21,785 nucleotides of DNA. Source: Thermoplasmatota archaeon. GTDB taxonomy: Archaea > Thermoplasmatota > Penumbrarchaeia > Penumbrarchaeales > Penumbrarchaeaceae. This document shows, piece after piece, positions 1-7,120 of this stretch. The DNA lies in contig JAUVBH010000005.1 in NCBI GenBank assembly GCA_030591285.1, forward strand, positions 1-21,785, written 5' to 3'. The first letter of the stretch is position 1; the number at the start of each line of letters is the position of its first letter. A program made the position numbers and the translations under genes. The notes below the pieces were generated by a model. The model made no database searches, was not told the DNA's origin, and saw only the letters and a program-made list of their open reading frames with translations.

Positions 1-1386
1 GATATAGTCGGCAATGTTGGACCTCAGATCCACACAACATTGATAATTGATAGAACTGCACCTGTTTTCAAGATCGTCTCTCCCTCTGAAGGTGAATGGG
101 CCTTAAGCAATCGTCCAATAGTCAAGGTCGAGATCAACGATGAGCTGTCTCCGGTGGATGGACAATCACTATTCTACCGAGCTTCGACCAACGGAGGACT
201 AAGTTTTTCCGAGTGGGAGAGCTTTGAATATTATGGGAAGACCAAGAACCAGTTGCTCCTTGATATCAGACCACAGCTGAGCGAAGGCAAGGATAATGTT
301 CTTGAGATCAAGGGTCAGGACCTGGCAGGATCTGGATTGGAATATTCTGAAGAGCTGCCCATATGGGTGGATAGCCGGTCACCATCCATCACTATGACAG
401 AACCAGAAGTGGATGAAAACGGTACCACCGTCGAGTGGTTGAAAAACACCAGAGACGGTATCCAGGTAGTTATCCACGATTACAAGGGGATCGGAATAGA
501 TCCATCAGGGATATCATATAGATATTCACTGGGAGAAGGCAATTTCTCCTCTGATATCCCCCTAGAGGGAGAACCTTACAACAACTCATATGGATACGAG
601 GAATATACTCTGACCATCCCCCAGGACAAATGGCATGAGGGTGATGGAAATCTCCTGGCGATCGATGCATGGGATAAACTCGGAAGGAACACTACTGCTG
701 TGTACCGGATCCGGATGGATGTCATGCCCACAGTTGAGATCATATCACCCATAATTGGAGATCGGTTCCTTGACAACCAGAGCATAAGGTTTGCAGTTGT
801 CGTCAGTGATCTGGATGGGGAAGATGACATATCGGTGAGTTGGATGTCAAACATAGATGGTCCTTTCAGTAATTCACCTACAATTGAAACATTCCTCACA
901 GCGGGACAGCATATAATCACACTAACGGTGAATGATGGTATTCACACATTGAAAAGATCCTTTTCGATAAACATTATCCTGGCAATGACGGAAGATCCGG
1001 CATTCAAGGACTCCGATGGAGATGGGATGAATGATTCCTACGAGATCTCCATGGGGATGGACCCCGAAACCAAGGATGGGGATGGGGATCTTGATGAGGA
1101 CGGTTTCACGAATCTGGAAGAATACTACGCCGGAACCGATCCCACCGATAAAAAATACTATCCAGGTTCATCGATAAGGGAAGATTCGATCCCGATCCTT
1201 CCGATAGTATTGATCGCTCTGGGTCTTCTTGGGTTGATAGTGTTCGGAGCACTCATGGTTCGGGAATCCAACAGGACACCACCTGATCCAATGATGATCC
1301 CTCCAATGGGTTACGCTCCGCAGAGCCTGCCCCCATCAACTGCACCTGTTCAGGAACTTCCAGCACTACCACCAGCACAGCAATGA
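1..1386 (+). CDS. C-terminal part of an anchored surface protein (Ig-like modules, calcium repeat, one membrane span)
   Basis: The reading frame is open from base 1, so the 5' end lies outside the window; a TTG at 40 is an internal codon and not a convincing start. Visible residues 1-330 are beta-rich Ig/PKD-like modules. The first, roughly residues 20-125, has the pattern of short beta-strands ending in D-L-A-G-S and a P-I-W-V-D linker. A PKD-like module ends near residue 330. Residues 337-381 are an Asp/Gly-rich thrombospondin-type-3-like calcium repeat (DSDGDGMND, then DGDGDLDEDGF). A hydrophobic span lies at about 399-420, followed by a short Pro-rich tail of about 40 residues that is probably cytoplasmic. 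Sequons such as NNS, NTT and NGT occur in the outer part. The ligand is unknown; the role as a surface or adhesin-like protein is an inference from architecture. The gene converges on the next one with only 6 bases between stops. Confidence 0.85.
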   Translation, partial: DIVGNVGPQIHTTLIIDRTAPVFKIVSPSEGEWALSNRPIVKVEINDELSPVDGQSLFYRASTNGGLSFSEWESFEYYGKTKNQLLLDIRPQLSEGKDNVLEIKGQDLAGSGLEYSEELPIWVDSRSPSITMTEPEVDENGTTVEWLKNTRDGIQVVIHDYKGIGIDPSGISYRYSLGEGNFSSDIPLEGEPYNNSYGYEEYTLTIPQDKWHEGDGNLLAIDAWDKLGRNTTAVYRIRMDVMPTVEIISPIIGDRFLDNQSIRFAVVVSDLDGEDDISVSWMSNIDGPFSNSPTIETFLTAGQHIITLTVNDGIHTLKRSFSINIILAMTEDPAFKDSDGDGMNDSYEISMGMDPETKDGDGDLDEDGFTNLEEYYAGTDPTDKKYYPGSSIREDSIPILPIVLIALGLLGLIVFGALMVRESNRTPPDPMMIPPMGYAPQSLPPSTAPVQELPALPPAQQ

Positions 1387-1392
1387 TGTTCA

Positions 1393-2001
1393 TCAATAGG
1401 TTCTTTCCTTGATCAACTTGGCATAGACACGGGTTATCTCTCGAGCTTCTATGGTAGAACCTTCTCTATAGACCATTCTCCTGGTGGTCTTGATCTTATC
1501 AATGACCACTTTGTCTTTTCCAAATTCCAACATATCGCCCACTGCAAACTCCTCATCTGGAGCAGCTTCGACCTTTTCGGATTTGGTATTGGGACCTCTT
1601 ACAATACTTACCTTGACAGATACGGTGTCGAAGATCTTCAACCAAAGTCCGGATATCTCCCTTGCCTTTGATATGTTGACCCTTTTTCCACCTATTTCTA
1701 TGGAGGTGATCTGCAAATTGTGATCCTCCCAGAAGAACTCCTCTCCGACCCTTACTTCTTCAAGGGGTCCGAATTCAATATTCTTTCTTTCAGAAAGTTC
1801 CCCGTTGGAGATCACTGAATGGATGGATACAGGTTTCTCCATGGGGATGTGGGCGGAATGGATCGTTTTGCATGTTACACACTGGACAGTTCCTTCAAAA
1901 CCGCTTTCAGGGGTTGCGCCCATCTTACCCCTTAGCACGCGGTGAGGGGTCTCCTCACCACATGATTCGCAGAGTGTGAATATCACGGTAGCTTCGGGCA
2001 T
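1393..2001 (-). CDS. archaeal zinc-finger protein of the COG1326 / HVO_0476 type
   Basis: This is a 202-residue soluble protein. It begins with a zinc ribbon: CxxC at Cys11/Cys14 and a second CxxC at Cys41/Cys44, separated by a basic stretch. This is followed by about 150 beta-rich, charged residues with no membrane span. Length and N-terminal ribbon fit the uncharacterised archaeal zinc-finger family COG1326 (HVO_0476-like), whose function is unknown; nucleic-acid or protein binding is only a guess. The open frame extends upstream to 2049, but the ATG at 2001 is preferred because a TATA box at 2032-2021 is centred 26 bases before it, as in leaderless archaeal transcripts. The gene is divergent from larE, and its 3' end faces the surface-protein gene. 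Confidence 0.8.
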   Translation of the reverse strand: MPEATVIFTLCESCGEETPHRVLRGKMGATPESGFEGTVQCVTCKTIHSAHIPMEKPVSIHSVISNGELSERKNIEFGPLEEVRVGEEFFWEDHNLQITSIEIGGKRVNISKAREISGLWLKIFDTVSVKVSIVRGPNTKSEKVEAAPDEEFAVGDMLEFGKDKVVIDKIKTTRRMVYREGSTIEAREITRVYAKLIKERTY

Positions 2002-2020
2002 GAACCCGCTCACAATAATC

Positions 2021-2032
2021 CTTTTATTTAAA
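2021..2032 (-). promoter_or_regulatory. TATA-box promoter for the zinc-finger gene
   Basis: On the minus strand the sequence reads TTTAAATAAAAG, centred about 26 bases before the ATG at 2001. This is the spacing expected when transcription starts at the start codon. It decides the start in favour of 2001 over 2049. Confidence 0.65.
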
Positions 2033-2086
2033 TGTATCATATAGTTCATATTGATACGGGAAGCATTTCGAAATGTAGAGACAAAT

Positions 2087-2094
2087 CATTTATC
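2087..2094 (+). promoter_or_regulatory. weak TATA-like element for larE
   Basis: The sequence CATTTATC is centred about 26 bases before the ATG at 2116, again consistent with a leaderless start. The match to a TATA box is only moderate. With the opposing element at 2021-2032, the 114-base intergenic region contains two divergent promoters. Confidence 0.4.
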
Positions 2095-2115
2095 CAACCT
2101 TTTCCTGAACTGTCC

Positions 2116-2913
2116 ATGGAAAAATACCAGAGATTGCTGGAGATCATCTCAAAGAAAAAGAGCATGATCGTCGCTTTCTCCGGAGGTGTGGATAGCACAC
2201 TTGTGGCCCTTGCATCTTCAGAAGTTGCAGGCACCAGATCGAAAGCTGTGATGTTCGACAGTGAAGCAATCACCCGTTCAGAGATCAAGGAAGCGGTGAA
2301 GATAGCAGAGGACATTGGTATTCCATTCCAGAAGCTCGAGCTTTCTGTCCTGGGGAGAGATGAGATCATATCGAATCCAGTGGACCGATGTGGAGTATGT
2401 AAAGAGCTCTTGATGTCCCACTTGCTTGAGATCTCAAGATCTGAAGGCTATGACATAGTGGCTGATGGGACAAACTCAGATGACCCGGGAGATTATAGGC
2501 CCGGATTGGCAGTATCTGATAAACTCGGGATATGGCATCCCTTGATGGAAGCAGGTATCGGAAAGGATGAGGCGAGGGCCATACTGAAAGAAAAAGGGGT
2601 CTCCATCCACGATAAACCATCCACAACATGTCTGATGACAAGAATACCATATGATGAAGAGATCACAGGAGAGAAGCTCCGGATCATCGAGGATATTGAA
2701 GATCGGGTCAGGGAGTTGGGATTTAGGGACATCAGACTGAGACTCTTCGAAAGGAGTGCAGGGGGGTATGTCGGGGTTCTAGAAGTGGACGATCCGGCCA
2801 GAGCATTGCAGGTCTGGGAGTCTATTACCAACGCTGTTGTAGGGGTGAAAATGGCCCTGGATCCCAGAGGTTACAGGCAAGGGTCCATGAACTATGGGGT
2901 AGTTCCCCCATAA
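2116..2913 (+). CDS. larE: LarE-type ATP-dependent sulfur transferase (PP-loop)
   Basis: LarE activates the carboxylates of the nickel-pincer cofactor precursor with ATP and inserts sulfur, as part of making the cofactor of lactate racemase and related enzymes. This 265-residue protein has the PP-loop SGGVDS at residues 22-27, the family block DGTNSDDPGDYRPG near 115-130, DKPSTTC ending at Cys172, and GYRQGS close to the C-terminus. Cys172 matches the sacrificial cysteine position of the Lactobacillus plantarum enzyme (Cys176). Two further cysteines, Cys92 and Cys95 in an RCxxCK motif, are present; in family members with three such cysteines a [4Fe-4S] cluster has been reported to carry the sulfur. 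No larB, larC or larA lies nearby. The start at 2116 is chosen over 2032 because family members begin about 20 residues before the PP-loop and a TATA-like element lies 26 bases upstream. Another sulfur-transfer role is possible. Confidence 0.88.
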   Translation: MEKYQRLLEIISKKKSMIVAFSGGVDSTLVALASSEVAGTRSKAVMFDSEAITRSEIKEAVKIAEDIGIPFQKLELSVLGRDEIISNPVDRCGVCKELLMSHLLEISRSEGYDIVADGTNSDDPGDYRPGLAVSDKLGIWHPLMEAGIGKDEARAILKEKGVSIHDKPSTTCLMTRIPYDEEITGEKLRIIEDIEDRVRELGFRDIRLRLFERSAGGYVGVLEVDDPARALQVWESITNAVVGVKMALDPRGYRQGSMNYGVVPP

Positions 2914-2915
2914 GG

Positions 2916-2923
2916 TTTATAAG
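2916..2923 (+). promoter_or_regulatory. TATA box for the rpoK-rpsB transcript
   Basis: TTTATAAG lies directly after the larE stop codon, preceded by purine-rich AAGG that could act as a BRE. Transcription would start near 2945, giving rpoK a leader of about 45 bases. The imperfect inverted repeat AAGGG/CCCTTT overlaps its downstream side. Confidence 0.6.
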
Positions 2924-2990
2924 GGAATCCCCTTTACACCTTTCGAAACCGCCCAATTATGTAGATTTGCGGTGCCTAGGGGAAGTAACA

Positions 2991-3158
2991 ATGATGACCC
3001 GATTCGAGAAGGCAAGGATCCTCGGTGCAAGGACACTACAGCTTAGTCTGGGGGCCCCACCTTTGGTAAAATCAGAAGAGGTTGATCCTCTGAAGATCGC
3101 CCAGCAGGAAATGGAATTGGGAGTCATACCTCTGACCGTAAAGAGGGAGAATTCATAG
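2991..3158 (+). CDS. rpoK: DNA-directed RNA polymerase subunit K (Rpb6/omega homologue)
   Basis: This 55-residue protein is the archaeal counterpart of eukaryotic Rpb6 and bacterial omega, a small subunit that helps hold the largest RNA polymerase subunit in its assembled form. The hallmark segment TRFEKARILGARTLQLSLGA near the N-terminus and the downstream DPLKIAQQEMELG and IPLTVKR are characteristic of the family, and the length is typical. The frame is open from 2967 (TTG), but the ATG pair at 2991/2994 matches the normal N-terminus, so 2991 is taken. It is followed after 22 bases by rpsB, a pairing common in euryarchaea. The enolase gene often found between the two is absent here. Confidence 0.93.
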   Translation: MMTRFEKARILGARTLQLSLGAPPLVKSEEVDPLKIAQQEMELGVIPLTVKRENS

Positions 3159-3180
3159 ATCAAGTTTAAGGGGATTATCC

Positions 3181-3795
3181 ATGAGCGACAACCAGAACGC
3201 CCAAGACCTGCTGATAGAAGAGGATGTCTACCTCACATCCGGGGTCCATATCGGAACCCAGCAAAAGAGCGCGGATATGAAGAAATTCATTTTCAAGATC
3301 CGTTCAGATGGTCTTTATGTCCTTGACATCAAGAAGACCGATGAGAGGATCAAGATAGCCGCGAATATGATCGCCAAGTATGATCCAAGTGAGATACTTG
3401 TAGTATCCGCGAGGCAGTACGGACAGAAACCGGTAAGGATGTTCTCCAACATCATTGGATGCCATGCCTTTCCGGGTAGGTTCGTTCCAGGAACACTTAC
3501 AAATCCATCATTGAACCTGTATGTTGAACCCAGGGTCATCATTGTCACAGATCCTGCTGCGGATCAACAGGCCCTGAAAGAAGCTGTAACTTCAAGAATA
3601 CCAGTCATAGGTCTATGCGATGCTAACAACGAGACAAAATATGTTGATGTTGTCATCCCGGCCAATAACAAGGGTCGAAGATCCCTTGCCATTGTTTACT
3701 GGCTTCTCACAAGAGAGGTTCAGAAACTTAAGGGTATTATCGAATCAAATTCCGACTTCAAGGGTGATGTCAAAGAATTTGAAGCCACACTCTGA
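3181..3795 (+). CDS. rpsB: small ribosomal subunit protein uS2, archaeal type
   Basis: This 204-residue protein is a component of the 30S ribosomal subunit. Archaeal S2 markers are visible in order: SGVHIGTQ near residue 20, FIFKIRSDGLYVLDI, the RFVPGTLTNP block near residue 100, EPRVIIVTDP, and IPVIGLCDANN. The length is the usual one for archaeal and eukaryotic-type S2, shorter than the bacterial protein. The ATG at 3181 is preceded by AGGGGAT at 3169-3175, five bases upstream, which can pair with the 3' end of 16S rRNA. It is probably co-transcribed with rpoK from the promoter at 2916-2923. Confidence 0.95.
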   Translation: MSDNQNAQDLLIEEDVYLTSGVHIGTQQKSADMKKFIFKIRSDGLYVLDIKKTDERIKIAANMIAKYDPSEILVVSARQYGQKPVRMFSNIIGCHAFPGRFVPGTLTNPSLNLYVEPRVIIVTDPAADQQALKEAVTSRIPVIGLCDANNETKYVDVVIPANNKGRRSLAIVYWLLTREVQKLKGIIESNSDFKGDVKEFEATL

Positions 3796-3837
3796 ATTTT
3801 TGAAAACAATTAAGTGGGCAGAGACGAATACTCTGCC

Positions 3838-4680
3838 ATGCGTCACCCAGCAGTAGCGGGTATGTTCTACCCGGGATCAGAGAGAGGTCTGATCAAAGAG
3901 GTCCAGAGGTGCTTTAAAAAAGGCCCTGGTCGTAATACACCTAGAACTGGCCAAAAGGTCATTGGAATAGTTTCTCCCCACGCTGGATACACATATTCCG
4001 GTCCCACTGCAGCTTTTGGTTTTCTTGCCATGGCAGATGGAGGTCTTCCCGATTCTGTCATCGTTATCGGGCCCAATCACCATGGGCTGGGAGAGGAGAT
4101 CGGTGTATCCTTCGACGATTTCAGCACACCACTGGGGATTATGAAAAGTGACAGTATCCTTGCAGATGCGATCGGCCTTCCTCCAGATGAACTTTCACAT
4201 GTTAGCGAACATTCAATGGAGGTGCAGCTCCCTTTCGTCCAATCCTTCAGCACTGACATCAAGCAGGTCTGCATCTCAATGATGGACCAGTCCCTTGCCG
4301 CAGCAGAATTTCTTGGGGAAAAGGTAGCAAATGCTGTTCAAACAACTGACAAAAATACATTGATCATTGCCTCTTCCGATTTCACCCACTGCGGCAACAA
4401 CTATGGATATCCAGTTCCCAAGGGGATGAATGCGGGGGAATTTGCAAGATCCAGAGATATGCCCGTTATTGATAGACTACTTCAGTTCGATCTCCAGGGA
4501 GCGTTCAATGAAAAACGGAAGCTTGGAACTACTGCATGCGGCCTTGGCCCGATCGCAGCAATGTACTTTGCTTCCAGGAAACTCGGTGCGAATAATGCAG
4601 AGCTCCTGGACTACACCACAAGCTACGATATCAGTCCAGCTTCCTCCGCTGTGGGTTACGCCTCCATCGTGCTTCACTGA
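3838..4680 (+). CDS. MEMO-family protein (class III extradiol dioxygenase-like fold)
   Basis: This 280-residue soluble protein belongs to the MEMO family (PF01875), which is conserved across archaea and eukaryotes and shares the fold of LigB-type extradiol dioxygenases. Human MEMO1 binds metal ions; the archaeal role is not established. All pocket residues of the human protein have counterparts: His48 in SPHAGYTYSG, His81 in GPNHHG, Asp181 and His184 in SSDFTHC, and Cys234 in TACGLGP. These match human His49, His81, Asp189, His192 and Cys244. The N-terminus MRHPAVAGMFYPG is standard, so the ATG at 3838 is preferred over the upstream GTG at 3814. The position directly after rpsB recurs in other archaea. 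No Shine-Dalgarno sequence is evident before 3838; an AATTAAG about 26 bases upstream may mark a leaderless start. Confidence 0.9.
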   Translation: MRHPAVAGMFYPGSERGLIKEVQRCFKKGPGRNTPRTGQKVIGIVSPHAGYTYSGPTAAFGFLAMADGGLPDSVIVIGPNHHGLGEEIGVSFDDFSTPLGIMKSDSILADAIGLPPDELSHVSEHSMEVQLPFVQSFSTDIKQVCISMMDQSLAAAEFLGEKVANAVQTTDKNTLIIASSDFTHCGNNYGYPVPKGMNAGEFARSRDMPVIDRLLQFDLQGAFNEKRKLGTTACGLGPIAAMYFASRKLGANNAELLDYTTSYDISPASSAVGYASIVLH

Positions 4681-4702
4681 TGGAAAATTCTACCATGTAT
4701 TG

Positions 4703-4711
4703 ATATATTAT
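4703..4711 (+). promoter_or_regulatory. TATA-like element before the sugar-nucleotide dehydrogenase gene
   Basis: ATATATTAT lies in the 60-base gap after the MEMO gene, about 26 bases before position 4733. The resulting transcript would have a very short leader, so its use alongside the ribosome binding site at 4729-4733 is uncertain. Confidence 0.4.
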
Positions 4712-4728
4712 TTCCACAATTGGGTGGC

Positions 4729-4733
4729 GGAGG
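4729..4733 (+). promoter_or_regulatory. ribosome binding site (GGAGG) fixing the start at 4741
   Basis: GGAGG ends seven bases before the ATG at 4741. It favours that start over the in-frame TTG at 4720, which would add seven Gly-rich residues that are not family-like. Confidence 0.65.
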
Positions 4734-4740
4734 CCCCATC

Positions 4741-6042
4741 ATGGACATATCCATAATTGGAACTGGATACGTTGGACTTACGACGGGAATAGCTCTTGCC
4801 GAGCTAGGGAACAAGGTAGTTCTCGTAGATGTTATACCTGAGAAACTGGAGACCATCAACAGCGGGAAGGCACCATTCTATGAACCTGAAGTGGATGATC
4901 TTCTGAAGAAACATGTATCAGCAGGGAATATAACAACATCCCTTGATGGTTATAGGTCGGTTCTGGATACCGAGATCACCTTCATATCCGTTGGAACGCC
5001 TTCAAAAGAAGATGGGTCCATGGATGACAGATACATCAGGGCTGCCTCAGAAACCATCGGTAAAGCTCTGAAGGATAAGGATGAATTCCATATTGTGGTC
5101 ATGAAATCCACCGTGGTACCAGGAACCACCCTGGGGGCCATTAGAGAAGAGCTTGAAAGGTTCTCCGGGAAAATTGCAGGATCGGACGTTGGTATTGCAA
5201 TGTGTCCGGAATTTCTTAGAGAGGGAGCAGCGATGCATGATTCAATGAACCCTGACAGAGTCATCATCGGATGCATTGATGATCGCACCTTTGATCGATT
5301 GAAAGAACTCTTCCTACCACTGGATTCAAAGATACTGAGAACCTCACCGGCTTCTGCGGAGATGATCAAATACGCATCCAATTCACTTCTGGCCACCAAG
5401 ATATCATTTGCCAATGAGATATCCCGGATATGTGAAAGGGTAGGGGTAGATGTATATGATATAATGGAAGGGGTTGGAATGGATTTCAGGATATCTCCCC
5501 AGTTCCTCCGTGCCGGAGTTGGATTTGGAGGCTCCTGTTTCCCCAAGGATGTTTCTGCCTTGATGAACATAGCTAAGCATTTGGAATTGGATACTCCTAT
5601 CCTCGATGGTGTTATGCTGAACAATGATATACAGCCAAAACACCTTGTTTCAATAGGAGAAAAAATGGCAGGGAACCTGAAGGGAAAGAAGGTCGCTGTT
5701 CTGGGATTATCCTTTAAACCCGACACTGATGACATTCGGTATACCCGTTCTCTTCCTGTGATCAAACAGCTTCTGGAGAAGGGCGCAAGGATCACTGCAA
5801 CAGATCCAAAGGCCATGGAAAACTTCCGCTCCGAGGTCCCAGATATAGAATATGTTGCTGACCCGGATGAAGCTCTAATTGGAGCCGAGGTCGTCTTCCT
5901 GATGACCGAATGGCCGATCTATGGCAGGATCGATTGGAACTCAAAATCCGATCTGAAAGTGATCATCGATGGCAGGAGATGTGTAGATCCTTCGTCCATG
6001 AAGAACATTAAATACTGGTCTATCGGTAAACCGCTCCCTTAA
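4741..6042 (+). CDS. UDP-glucose 6-dehydrogenase / GDP-mannose dehydrogenase family protein
   Basis: The family oxidises the C6 hydroxyl of a nucleotide sugar twice with NAD, giving a nucleotide-linked uronic acid for surface glycans. This 433-residue protein has the N-terminal Rossmann motif GTGYVG at residues 7-12, the conserved SVGTPS loop, STVVPGTT near residue 122, and PEFLREG near residue 160. The catalytic cysteine is Cys266 in GFGGSCFPKD. The C-terminal UDP-binding domain carries VLGLSFKPDTDDIR. GSCFPKD fits UDP-glucose or GDP-mannose enzymes better than UDP-N-acetylmannosamine dehydrogenases, which have a GGHCIxVDP motif; UDP-glucose is the likelier substrate but this cannot be settled here. 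It opens the membrane-glycosylation locus and is followed after 18 bases by the flippase-like gene, probably in one transcript. Confidence 0.9.
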   Translation: MDISIIGTGYVGLTTGIALAELGNKVVLVDVIPEKLETINSGKAPFYEPEVDDLLKKHVSAGNITTSLDGYRSVLDTEITFISVGTPSKEDGSMDDRYIRAASETIGKALKDKDEFHIVVMKSTVVPGTTLGAIREELERFSGKIAGSDVGIAMCPEFLREGAAMHDSMNPDRVIIGCIDDRTFDRLKELFLPLDSKILRTSPASAEMIKYASNSLLATKISFANEISRICERVGVDVYDIMEGVGMDFRISPQFLRAGVGFGGSCFPKDVSALMNIAKHLELDTPILDGVMLNNDIQPKHLVSIGEKMAGNLKGKKVAVLGLSFKPDTDDIRYTRSLPVIKQLLEKGARITATDPKAMENFRSEVPDIEYVADPDEALIGAEVVFLMTEWPIYGRIDWNSKSDLKVIIDGRRCVDPSSMKNIKYWSIGKPLP

Positions 6043-6060
6043 TCGAAATGGGGATCCACC

Positions 6061-7083
6061 TTGGATATCAAGAAGCACTGGAAGGACATTCTCTATATCG
6101 GGCTAGGTCTATTCCTGATCGCTGTCCTCCTTTTCAAAGCAGATGTATCAAGGACAATGGATGTCCTCTCGGATGCAGATCTGAAACTGGTAGGTCTGAT
6201 ACTTTCTCTCTATTTTCTCAATACATTCTGTAAAGTTATGAGATGGTTCGGGATCCTGAGAGGTATGGGAGCAAAGAAGATAGGGATCATTACTCTGCCC
6301 ATCTTTTTAGCATCCCTGGCCCTGAACAATTCCACTCCTGGCAAAGTAGGTGGAGAACCTGTGAGAGCATTGATGCTCAAGGAACACACTGGCAACAGGA
6401 TCTCTAAGGGGATAGCATCGATATTTGCTGAAAAATCCCTTGATATAATGACCATCCTGTTCCTTGCTGTGATCGGGCTAATCTACATGATCAGCGAACT
6501 CGGGTTCGAAGATGTCAAGGCGATGGTTATACTCATCGGCATAGGTGGGACGATGATATTCCTAGTTATCCTCCTGCTGGTGAACAGGAAATTCCTCAAT
6601 CTTGCCAACAGGATACTGGAAAAGATCGCGCTCGTTGTCACCCGGGGTAACAGGGGATCAAGACTTTTCAAGATCGCGGGAAAATTGGAAGGTTCCATCG
6701 ATCGCTATCACTCTTCATTCAGAACGATAAGAAAGAACCCCTGGACCGGTACCGGTGTGATGATCCTGACACTTGTGATCTGGATAAATGAAGCTTTGAG
6801 GTTCTATCTGGTAGTTCAGGCTCTTCCGGGAGACCTGGACCTCTCCTTCCTTGGAGCAATAGCAGCTATTGCCGTTGCCAACATACTGGGATTCATCCTA
6901 CCCATCGGAGCGGGAAATGTGTTCGGAAGCAAATCTGTTCTGGAACTTTTGAACATCAATGAATCAACTGCTCTGGCCGCTTCCCTCCTCCAGGTGGCTA
7001 CCTCCCTATGGATCTCCATTCCCCTTGGAATAATGTCTCTTGGATATCTCCGTTTCAGATCCAAGAAAAGAAGCAATCAATGA
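6061..7083 (+). CDS. UPF0104 / PF03706 family membrane protein (lysylphosphatidylglycerol synthase TM-region type)
   Basis: This 340-residue protein has about eight hydrophobic spans. It shows the conserved motif NNSTPGKVGGEPVR at residues 89-102 and FAEKSLD a little later, both typical of PF03706. The same region forms the membrane half of the bacterial lysyl-PG synthase/flippase MprF. Stand-alone archaeal members often sit beside glycosyltransferases and are thought to move or bind lipid-linked substrates; that function is inferred. The start is a TTG at 6061 preceded by GGGGATCC, and no in-frame ATG near it gives a better N-terminus. It lies 18 bases after the dehydrogenase and 37 bases before the preferred start of the YfhO-like gene. 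Confidence 0.85.
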   Translation: MDIKKHWKDILYIGLGLFLIAVLLFKADVSRTMDVLSDADLKLVGLILSLYFLNTFCKVMRWFGILRGMGAKKIGIITLPIFLASLALNNSTPGKVGGEPVRALMLKEHTGNRISKGIASIFAEKSLDIMTILFLAVIGLIYMISELGFEDVKAMVILIGIGGTMIFLVILLLVNRKFLNLANRILEKIALVVTRGNRGSRLFKIAGKLEGSIDRYHSSFRTIRKNPWTGTGVMILTLVIWINEALRFYLVVQALPGDLDLSFLGAIAAIAVANILGFILPIGAGNVFGSKSVLELLNINESTALAASLLQVATSLWISIPLGIMSLGYLRFRSKKRSNQ

Positions 7084-7120
7084 TATAGAGGTTGCATCCA
7101 TTACCCGAACAGGGTTCGAT

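Noticed and set aside
2924..2990. Possible tRNA or small RNA in the rpoK leader
   Set aside because: I looked for a T-loop with GGTTCGAATCC-like sequence and a pairing acceptor stem. Only TTCGAAACC is present and the arms do not pair, so it is treated as a leader.
3620..3856. A 78-codon plus-strand frame spanning the end of rpsB and the start of the MEMO gene
   Set aside because: It overlaps two well-supported genes in another frame and has no family features.
4950..5816. A 288-codon open frame on the minus strand
   Set aside because: It lies wholly inside the dehydrogenase gene, which has all family motifs. The minus-strand translation is Ser-rich with no recognisable domain, as expected from a shadow frame.
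7040..7120. Extended start of the YfhO-like protein at TTG 7040
   Set aside because: It would overlap the preceding gene by 44 bases and add 27 residues with no hydrophobic or family-like character. The ATG at 7121 is a better start.
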